Shown: positions 56,690 to 64,000 of the stretch, piece by piece
Position numbering within the stretch: the first letter of the stretch is position 1
How the letters are laid out: every line of letters starts with the position of its first letter
Assembly: GCA_030323885.1 (NCBI GenBank)
Contig: CM059190.1
Span: 107,041,590-107,105,589, forward strand
From: Branchipolynoe longqiensis
Taxonomy: Eukaryota; Annelida; Polychaeta; Phyllodocida; Polynoidae
Direction: 5' to 3'
Length of the DNA: 64,000 nucleotides
Program-made: the position numbers and the translations under genes
The notes under the pieces: model-generated
What the model saw: the letters and a program-made list of their open reading frames with translations, nothing else
What the model was told of the DNA's origin: nothing
Database searches by the model: none

Positions 56690-57090
56690 GCCTTACATTT
56701 TCTTACCTTGCCTTACCTTGCCTTACTTGACGTTACTTTGCCATACATTTTCTTACCTTCCCTTACCTGACCTTACCGTGCCTTACATTTTCCTACCTTG
56801 CGTTACATTGCTTAGACCTTGGGTTTACTTACCATTTCTTACCTTACCTGACTTTACCTGCCTTTGCCTTGCCTTACCTTGCCTTACCTTGCATTACATT
56901 GCCTTACCTGACCTTAATTTGCCTTAGCTTATACCTTGGCTTTACCAGTTGTTTACATACCATTTCTTACCTGACCTGAATTTACCAGACCTAACCATAC
57001 CATGGTTTACCTGACCTTGCCTTGCCTTACATTGCTTAGACCTTGGCTTTAGTTCCCATTTCCGACCGTTCCTGACTTTCTCTTACATGA
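56690..57090. repeat. (CCTTACCTTG)n degenerate array
   Basis: CCTTACCTTGCCTTAC words with TTACATTTTCTTACC and TTACCTGACC variants. A longer block with 'GCTTAGACCTTGG' and 'CCATTTCTTACC' recurs at 56808, 56940 and 57035. Confidence 0.88.
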
Positions 57091-57099
57091 CCTTATGTA

Positions 57100-57405
57100 G
57101 GTCGTCGGATTGGAACCCACAGGTTCAAACACAGGTCGAGTCAAACCAATGACTTAAAAATTGATACTTGTCATTTCCTAGCCAGGCGATCAATATTATT
57201 AATATTAGGATAGGGTAAAGACTGATTGGCTCAGTGTCAGGATAATATCACTGAGTGGGATATCAGGTCATGGTGCTGGTGGCCTGGTCTTCCAGTGGGG
57301 CAGCACAATAAAGTAGCCATGAATGCACAGTGTCACAAGTTGGCACCCATCTTGATATAAGTTTAGATGTTGCCAGGACGTAAAGCTCCAACAACCAACC
57401 TACCA
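57100..57405 (+). mobile_element. SINE family 1
   Basis: It starts in the head ('GGTCGTCGGATTGGAACCCA', then 'GGTTCAAACACAGGTCGAGT'), continues 'CAAACCAATGACTTAAAAAT', 'AGGATAGGGTAAAGACTGAT', 'GTGTCAGGATAATATCACTG' and 'GTTTAGATGTTGCCAGGACG', and ends with CCAACAACCAACC. The head is incomplete at its 5' side. Confidence 0.85.
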
Positions 57406-57497
57406 ACCGTTCGGTGAAATTTCCGGCGGCCAAATGTTCGAGAGCCCCCTACCCTACCATACCCTACCATACCCTGCACTGTCTCCTGTGACACCCA
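57406..57497. repeat. Short (CCCTACCATA)n tract
   Basis: Four copies of CCCTACCATA-type words at 57448-57477. Confidence 0.75.
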
Positions 57498-58090
57498 CCA
57501 CTTGCTATCTGGACCGCACTTCATCCACACCTCTCTTTATCTCCTCTCTGCTGGCCATGCTCCTCCTTGATATGTCTGAAAAGAGTTCCAGGAGGGGGAG
57601 CCCGCCAGCATTTCACTTTCTACTCTTAGTCTGTCCATGTCTTTGGCTCGCCAGCTGGTCACCATAGAGCAAATAGACATGGTCCTTTGACTCAACTCTC
57701 CTCATTTCTCTTTCCTAGACTCTACACTTTTTTTTTCTCCCAGCCATACTCCTCACCCTGACCAGGGGAGTTGTGTGCTTGGGTGGGGCCCTGTACCTTT
57801 ACGTTTCTCTCGCTTTGTTCTCGTTGCTGGAACCACCGCTGCACCCATCTTTACCCGCCCTTCCTCGAAACCCTTGCTGGTGTCTGCTGGATACAAGTGC
57901 TCAACTACCGCCAGACTGAAGAGATTTGGGGCTGCCCCAATGCTTCGCCGTTTCAACGTTGTAAAGATGTCCCCAGCTTCTACAACCGCCACTACTGAAG
58001 ATAAAGATTGGGCCGATTTATCAGAGCCTCCCTATAATGTTGCAGTTCTGCAACCAGTAACCGTCGAAGGGTTACAAACAACCCCAAGCA
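57498..58090. repeat. Block H, diverged copy outside the composite element
   Basis: It aligns from 'CTTGCTATCTGGACCGCACT' to 'GGGTTACAAACAACCCC' with the 658-bp blocks at 18512 and 19170 ('GATATGTCTGAAAAGAGTTC', 'CTTTGACTCAACTCTCCTCA', 'TATAATGTTGCAGTTCTGCA'). It keeps the TTGCAG/CTGCAA and GTAACC/GGTTAC hairpins. A plus-strand frame of 215 codons spans part of it but is not kept in the other copies. Its identity is unknown. Confidence 0.86.
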
Positions 58091-58595
58091 AGCAAGCCTG
58101 CAACATCCTTCACCAATGTCTGCCGTCCCCTGCCCCCCCCCCCCCCACCTGCACTACCTGCCCCCACCTGCAACGCCTTACCTGCCAACCCCGCCCCTCC
58201 GACCACTCTCGCTATTCACCCCCCCCCCATTACGCATCACCCCGGCGTCCCCCCCCCCCTTTCCTCGCACCCCCCGCTCCCTTCAGACCGGCCAGCCCCC
58301 AGCGTCCCCGTGACCTGGATCTCACGCCCCCTGGTGGCTGTCGTCTGGATGCTGACGATGTGACCAAAGTGGCAACAAAAACCTGCCTCTCGACACCCGT
58401 CAGACTGGGCGTGTGTGACTAACTGTCTATGGCACGTCAACGGACCCTGTCACTAACACATTCACACATGCATACATACACTGTCACTAACACGCCGCCG
58501 AGCGTCCGTACATGCTCGCCAGACACCTCCCGACTGTGACGGTTACCCGACATGCACCTGCAGGGGTCGTGGTAGTTTACCAGATCCTGTCACAC
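58091..58595. other. C-rich low complexity then intergenic DNA
   Basis: 58125-58320 is C-rich with runs of 9-10 C. The rest shows nothing recognisable. Confidence 0.55.
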
Positions 58596-58599
58596 CGAC

Positions 58600-58893
58600 T
58601 ACCGGACGGGGTGGCCTAATCGGTAGAGCGCAGGTTTCCCGTGCGGAAGGTCGGGAGTTCAATTCCCGGTGCAGTCAAACCAATTACTTCCAAAATTGAT
58701 ACTTGTCATTTCCTAGCCAGGCGCTCAGCATTAATAGTATAGGACAAGGACTGGTTGGCTCAGTGTCAGGATATTGTGACTAAGTAGAATATTAGGTTAT
58801 AGTACTGGTGGCCTAGAGTCCCAGGAGAGCAGCACTATAAAGTCACCATGAGTTTGCCACTGTCACAATTCGGTACCCGTCCTGATATGACGA
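58600..58893 (+). mobile_element. SINE family 1 with a class I tRNA-like head
   Basis: The head is well kept: 'GGGGTGGCCTAATCGGTAGA' (box A), 'GCGCAGGTTTCCCGTGCGGA', box B 'GGGAGTTCAATTCCCGG', then 'CAGTCAAACCAATTACTTCC' and the body to 'CCTGATATGAC'. It lacks the final 3' block. The head has a short variable loop, unlike the long-loop heads at 10913 and 1394. Confidence 0.86.
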
Positions 58894-59084
58894 CAGCTCA
58901 CAGAACCAGGAACGACCAAGTTTAAAGGCAATATCTTACTTAATACACCACAGAGGCATGCACGAATGTTCACTGCTATCAAAGCCGTCAAGTATATTTT
59001 TCCCAGAAGAGAATTCCATGAAAATTCTACTTTTCCCAGACTTCGGCTCTTCAGTCTTGAATTTGCAACCCCCAGCCACGCCCG
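58894..59084. other. Intergenic DNA
   Basis: No feature recognised. Confidence 0.4.
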
Positions 59085-59750
59085 TCCAATCACAGACCAG
59101 GTATATGTACCCCCCATCCAATCACAGACCAGGTATATGTACCAGTGCTACCACCCAGCAAATCACTGACCCGGTCTCTGGACCACCCATCCAATCAGTG
59201 ACCAGGTCTCTGTATCACCCATCCAATCACTGACCAGGTCTCTGTACCACCCATCCAATCACTGACCAGGTCTCTGTACCACCCATCCAATCACTGACCC
59301 GGTCTCTGTACCACCCATCCAATCACTGACCCGATCTCTGTACCACCCATCCAATCACTGACCAGGTCTCTGTACCACCCATCCAATCACTGACCTGGTC
59401 TCTGTACCACCCATCCAATCACTGACCCGGTCTCTGTACCACCCATCCAATCACTGACCCGATCTCTGTACCACCCATCCAATCACTGACCAGGTCTCTG
59501 TACCACCCATCCAATCACTGACCAGGTCTCAGTGCCACGCATCCAATCACTGACCAGGTCTCTGTACCACCCATCCAATCACTGACCCAGTCTCTGGACC
59601 ACCCATCAAATCACTGACCCGGTCTCTGTACCACCCATCCAATCACTGACCCGGTCTCTGGACCACCCATCCAATCACTGACCCGGTCTCTGGAACACCC
59701 ATCCAATCACTGACCAGATCTCTGTACTACCCATCCAATCACTGACCACC
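59085..59750. repeat. 32-bp minisatellite, about 20 units
   Basis: Unit 'CCATCCAATCACTGACCCGG' plus 'TCTCTGTACCAC', with CCCGG/CAGG/CCGA variants. The first units (59085-59170) are diverged ('CAGACCAGGTATATGTACC'). Confidence 0.96.
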
Positions 59751-59799
59751 TGATGCTGTTCTGCTGATCCCTCAGCATTGCACAAATTGGGCAACACTC

Positions 59800-60475
59800 T
59801 CCCTCCTCCGCCTTCCGTCATCCTCTCTCCCGCCCCCGGTCCTCTCGGTCCTCCCCTGCACTCCCCCGCTCTCCCCATCCCTTGCCCACCCTCCGTCTTC
59901 TGCCCTCCACCCCCCTCCCGCGTCCTCCTTCGCCCTCCTTCGTCCTCTCTCCTAGCCTCTCTCCCGCCTCAGTCCTTTCGGTCCTTCCCCGCCGTCCCCC
60001 GCCGTCCCCCGCCTCCCCACACCCTCCCCCTTCCTCCCCCGCCATTCCCTACCCTTCCCCGCCCCCCATGCCCTCCCATACCCTCCCATATCCTCCCATG
60101 CCCTCCCATACCCTCCCATACCCTCCCATACCCTCCCATACCCTCCCATACCCTCCATACCCTCCCATACCCTCCCATACCCTCCCATACCCTCCCATAC
60201 CCTCCCATATCCTTCCATATCCTCCCATATCCTCCCATACCCTCCCACACCCTCTCATAACCTCCCATACCCTCCCATACCCACCCACACCCACTCATAC
60301 CATCCATACCCTCCCATACCCTCCCACACCCTCTCATATCCTCCCGCGCCCTCCACTATCGTCCCTTACCCTTCTCCGCCCTCCCCTTTCCTCCCGCTAA
60401 CTCCCGCCCTCCCCCGCCTCCCCCCTACCCTCCCCCTAACTCCTATCTCCCCCCCCCCCCCCCATACCTCCCCTC
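59800..60475. repeat. C-rich tract with (CCTCCCATAC)n
   Basis: A CCTCCGTC-type C-rich start passes into near-perfect 10-bp units CCTCCCATAC at 60070-60330, then C-rich DNA with a 15-base C run near 60450-60464. Confidence 0.93.
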
Positions 60476-60863
60476 CCCGTGTTTGAGTGAGGGCGGTGTG
60501 CGCCCGTCTCCGTTCCGTTTGGCGTGTGTCGTGTTTTGCACTGCTTCAACATACAAGTCTGTACCCGTCCTCATATGGCCTTAGATGATGCCAGGTCGTG
60601 AAACTCCAACAACCAATATATTAGATGTTATGTTGTTGGTGTTGCTAAAGAAAGGGGCGGGTGGCGAGGGTGGGTGGGTGGGTGGGTGGGTAATCGCCCA
60701 TCAGACACCGTCACCTTCTCACCCCTCCGTCAAACAGCCTCATTCAGATGATTCTTGTTTTTGTCTCAACACCAACAGCCCGTCTGACGAGTTACAGTCG
60801 GGTACCAGCGGGATGGATGGCCCTCTGATATGTCGGGCACTGGTAATTGGTGACATTTAAAAT
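60476..60863. other. Intergenic DNA with a SINE tail
   Basis: 60552-60617 is a 3' end of SINE family 1 on the plus strand ('CCTCATATGGCCTTAGATGA', 'TGCCAGGTCGTGAAACTCCA'). (GGGT)n lies at about 60671-60691. Confidence 0.65.
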
Positions 60864-61036
60864 GGTTGTTTCTTGTTTGTTGGGGTTTTACATCCTGACA
60901 ACATCTAATGTCATATGATGACGGGTACTGACTTGTTTTTGTGACAGTGCCCACTCATGGTGACTTTTCAGTGCTGTCAGCACCATGACGCGATATCCCA
61001 CCTAACCACATTATCCTGATACTGAGGCAACCAGTG
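60864..61036 (-). mobile_element. SINE family 1, 5'-truncated, head-to-head with the next copy
   Basis: Plus strand shows 'TTGTTTGTTGGGGTTTTACA', 'CAACATCTAATGTCATATGA', 'GCACCATGACGCGATATCCC' and 'CACATTATCCTGATACTGAG', the reverse of the family. It stops in the body. Confidence 0.83.
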
Positions 61037-61058
61037 GCATGTACAAAGCAAGTACCAG

Positions 61059-61362
61059 CTGCGGTGGCCAAATCGGTAGAGCGCAAGCTTTCCGTGCACA
61101 AGATCGGGAGTTCGAATCCCAACTGAGTCAAACCAATGACTTATAAAATTGATACTTGTCGCTACCCAGCCTGGCGCTCAACATTAATAGGATAGGGCAA
61201 GGACTGGTTAGCACAGTATCAGGATAATGTGACTTAGTGGCCTGATTTCCCAGTGGGGCAGCACTATAAATTCACTATGAGTGCAGACTGTTACAAGTCG
61301 GCACCCATCGTGATATGACCTTAGATGTTACTAGGACATAAAACAACAACACACAGAAAAAA
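61059..61362 (+). mobile_element. SINE family 1, full-length copy with target duplication
   Basis: Head 'GCGGTGGCCAAATCGGTAGA', box B 'GGGAGTTCGAATCCCAAC', linker 'TGAGTCAAACCAATGACTTA', body with a deletion after 'GTGACTTAGTGG', 3' block 'GACCTTAGATGTTACTAGGA' and an AAC tail. Probable target duplication: ACAAAGCAAGTACCAG at 61043-61058 and ACAAAGCGGGTACAAG at 61363-61378. Confidence 0.86.
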
Positions 61363-61378
61363 ACAAAGCGGGTACAAG

Positions 61379-61692
61379 TGGTGGTCGCTGGTGTGCCATC
61401 AGCTGAGACTCGTGGTGCATGTGCTTATTTGTGGGGCGGGTGGAGAACTGCAGCTCCTGTTTGTAGGGCCTTGTTGACGTCTTGGATGCAGTTTGCCACT
61501 TTTTGATGGGAAAGCGGCGAGTGGTATTATGTTACCTGATACCGCGAACTGCTGTCACAATTCAGGAGGTTTGATGATTGATGTGGTGGTGTTGTTGTTT
61601 TTGTTGTTGTTTTTGTTGTCATTGTTTTTGTTGTTTTTGTTGTTGATGTTCCATGTTGAAATGCGACCAGTTGTTAGCAGGTCTGTATCTAG
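61379..61692. other. Intergenic DNA with (TTG)n
   Basis: TTGTTGTTTTTGTTG repeats lie at about 61587-61645. No gene recognised. Confidence 0.5.
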
Positions 61693-62050
61693 GCCCGCTC
61701 ACATACACGTAGTGGACGTAGTTGAACGTAGTGGAGGCTAACATAGTTGAACGTAGTTGAATGTAGTGCTATGCACCGGCATCCATACTTCTCCGTGATG
61801 AGAACATGATAAGAACATAGTGGGCTGTGAGTTCTGATTTAAGCTTTGGACATGTTCAAAAGAGAGGTACGTTTGAGGCAGACGTAGCCTCCATGATGAT
61901 AACGAACTCTAGTGTACTCTAGCATACTATAGCATACTCTAGCATACTCTAGCGTACTCTAGGATACCCTAGCATACTTTGACCTGCACAAAACCTATCC
62001 TACGGTCAACTACTTTCAACTAGGGTCACTAACGTGTATGTGACCAGGGC
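61693..62050. mobile_element. TIR element family D (non-autonomous)
   Basis: Left end GCCCGCTCACATACACGTAG is mirrored by the right end CTAACGTGTATGTGACCAGGGC (last 20 bases AACGTGTATGTGACCAGGGC), with a few differences. The interior has GTAGTTGAACGTAG words on the left and a run of ACTCTAGCATACTCTAGC units at 61911-61980. There is no ORF. The target duplication is not clear. Confidence 0.72.
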
Positions 62051-62074
62051 ATTGTCCTTCTTAGTTCAAACAAC

Positions 62075-63035
62075 AGGAAACTAAATAACCAACCACTCTC
62101 CTGTTACAAAAAGGGAACTAAATAAAGAACCACATTCCTCTTTCAAACAGGGAACTAAATAGACAACCACACTCCTCTTACAAACAAGGAACTAAATAAA
62201 CAACCACATTCCTCTTACAAACAGGGAACTAAATAACCAACCACACTCCTCTTACAAACAGGGACCTAATAAACAACCACCCTCCTCTTACAAACAGGGA
62301 ATGTAATAAACAACCACATTCCTCTTACAAACAGGGAACTAAATAAACAACCACACTCCTCTTACAAACAGGGACCTAATAAACAACCACTCTCCTCTTA
62401 CAAACAGGGCCCTAATAAACAACCACACTCCTCTTACAAACAGGGAACTTAATAAACAACCACACTCCTCTTACAAACAGGGAACTTAATAAACAACCAC
62501 ACTCCTCTTACAAACAGGGAACTAAATAAACAACGACACTCGTCTTACAAACAGGGAACTAAATATCCAACGACACTCCTCTTACAAACAGGGAACTAAA
62601 TAAACAACCACACTCCTCTTACAAACAGGGAACTAAATAAACAACCACACTCCTCTTACAAACAGGGAACTAAATAACCAACCACACTCCTCTTACAAAC
62701 AAGGAACTAAATAAACAACCACACTCCTCTTACAAACAGGGAACTTAATAAACAACCACACTCCTCTTACAAACAGGGAACTAAATAACCAACCACACTC
62801 CTCTTACAAACAGGGAACTTACTAACCAACCACACTCCTCTTACAAACAGGGAACTAAATAAACAACCATACTCCTCTTACAAACAGGGAACTAAATAAA
62901 CAACCACACTCCTCTTACAAACAGGGAACTAAATAAACAACCACACTCCTCTTACACACAGGTAACTTAATAACCAACTACACTCCTCTTACAAACAGAG
63001 AACTAAATAAACAATCACACTCCTCTTACAAACAG
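62075..63035. repeat. 37-bp minisatellite, about 26 units
   Basis: Unit 'CAAACAGGGAACTAAATAAA' plus 'CAACCACACTCCTCTTA', with AACTTAATAA and TAACCAACC variants and small length changes. Confidence 0.96.
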
Positions 63036-63370
63036 GGAACACTTGCCCTCTGCTGGTCGACATGACACCACAAACTGGAATGTTCAGATCCCAACTGCAC
63101 TCTGAAGAGGAAGATGCATCATCAGCCACCCACTCGTGGTTGCACAAAGTGACACCAGAGGGCGTCACTGAGGCCAGTGAGCGGATGGGTGGTGAATGTG
63201 GGCTTCTTGTTGTTCGAACGTCCAACTTGAAACACTTTAGAAACCCACTCTGTCTCTGCCGTGTTAAGTGTAGATAATACCACATTAGATCCCAAGGGTA
63301 GGAACTACAATGATTCCCTGTTAAAACAATATATAAAGGTTTCTGTGTGTGACGAGGGGCTGGGAGTAGA
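63036..63370. other. Intergenic DNA
   Basis: No gene recognised. Frames of 71 and 98 codons on opposite strands overlap here and neither has a known motif. Confidence 0.45.
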
Positions 63371-63900
63371 GAGGTAAGGTGTATAATAGGGACTTACTGC
63401 AGACATTGGAGTGGTGGGAGGGAGGTGAGAGGAGGAGGTGAGGGGTGTATAATAGGGAATTACTGCAGACATTAGAGTGGTGGGAGGGAGGTGAGAGGAC
63501 GGGGTGAGGAGGTGACGGTGTATAATAGGGAATTACTGCAGACATTGGAGTGGTGGGAGGGAGGTGAGAGGAGGGGGTGAGACAAAGGTGATGGTGTATA
63601 ATAGGGAATTACTGCAGACATTGGAGTGGTGGGAGGGAGGAGAGAGGAGGAGGTGAGGAGGTGATGGTGTATAATAGGGAATTACTGCCGACATTGGAGT
63701 CGTGGGATTGAGGGGAGAGGAGGAGGTGAGAGGAGGGGGTGAGGAGGTGATGGTGTATAATAGGGAATTACTGCAGACATTGGAGTGGTGGGAGGGAGGA
63801 GAGAGTAGGAGGTGAGGAGGTGGGGTGTATAATAGGGAATTACTGCAGATATTGGAGTGGTGGGAGTGAGGGGAGAGGAGGGGTGAGACAAAGGTGGGGA
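63371..63900. repeat. 66-85-bp tandem array, about 7 units
   Basis: Each unit has 'GTGTATAATAGGGAATTACT', 'GCAGACATTGGAGTGGTGGG' and an AGGTGAGAGGAGGAGG part whose length changes from unit to unit. Confidence 0.93.
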
Positions 63901-64000
63901 GGGCAGCGACAGAGTGTGGGTGGAGGCGGAGGGAGTGAAATTATAGGAATATAAGGATATATAAACACTCTGGAAGCAGGCCATAATGGGGCATTGTGTG

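Noticed and set aside
57775..58422. 215-codon plus ORF over block H
   Set aside because: The frame is not kept in the two other copies of the block, and it runs into C-rich low complexity.
58600..58680. Functional tRNA gene
   Set aside because: Box A and box B are good, but the anticodon loop does not fold normally and the sequence continues into the SINE body shared by many copies.

Overview
This window looks like non-coding DNA from a eukaryote, most likely a marine mollusc. The best taxonomic clue is a SINE at about 27071-27360. It has a tRNA-like head, a central block around 'GGCTGTGGTATGTGCTGTC' and an end around 'TCAATGTGCTCTAGAG', a layout I know from gastropod and bivalve genomes. 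I found no convincing host protein-coding exon, no functional tRNA or rRNA gene, and nothing bacterial (no operons, CRISPR or IS elements). The long open frames here come from tandem repeats whose unit length is a multiple of three, which stay open on both strands.

Three layers make up the window. (1) Tandem arrays cover well over a third of it: 77 bp (6.8-7.5 kb), 14-15 bp (11.5-12.0), 45 bp (14.3-17.05), 48 bp (21.6-22.9), 17 bp (24.5-25.0), 74 bp (25.6-27.0), 57 bp (29.2-30.0), 36 bp (30.9-31.5), 72 bp (33.0-33.3), 71 bp (34.3-35.6), 15 bp (37.7-41.4), 151 bp (41.7-44.0), 11 bp (44.1-45.3), 95 bp (55.0-55.6), 32 bp (59.1-59.75), 37 bp (62.1-63.0) and about 73 bp (63.4-63.9), plus strongly strand-biased C- or G-rich tracts. 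(2) Retroelements: one tRNA-headed SINE family with about 20 copies or pieces, a second tRNA-headed SINE family, the mollusc-type SINE, LINE fragments from at least two families, and one complete but decayed Ty3/Gypsy-type LTR retrotransposon (49367-54180) with 5-bp target duplications. (3) Short DNA elements with terminal inverted repeats (TIRs): two copies of one family (1822-2436, 7904-8590), one inserted inside the 77-bp array (7139-7427), one at 61693-62050, and a 3.85-kb composite element (17104-20951).

The composite element is the most unusual object. Its ends are inverted repeats of about 40 bp. Inside it carries a 237-bp tandem array, a 658-bp block present twice (with a third, diverged copy outside at 57.5 kb), and a pair of inverted CA/GATAGT arrays that could fold back into a large hairpin. 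A sequence at 45.5 kb resembles its two flanks joined together, which gives an internal empty-site comparison. The TIR elements with different interiors share a related terminal motif (about CCTGTCACAC).

Other notable patterns are one SINE body carrying several different tRNA heads, arrays that multiply exact CRE (TGACGTCA) or AP-1/Maf-like (TGAGTCAGCA) words, a 71-bp array apparently grown from the front half of a SINE, and an AT-rich dispersed repeat that repeatedly sits beside tandem arrays. All comparisons were made by eye; copy numbers and boundaries are approximate.
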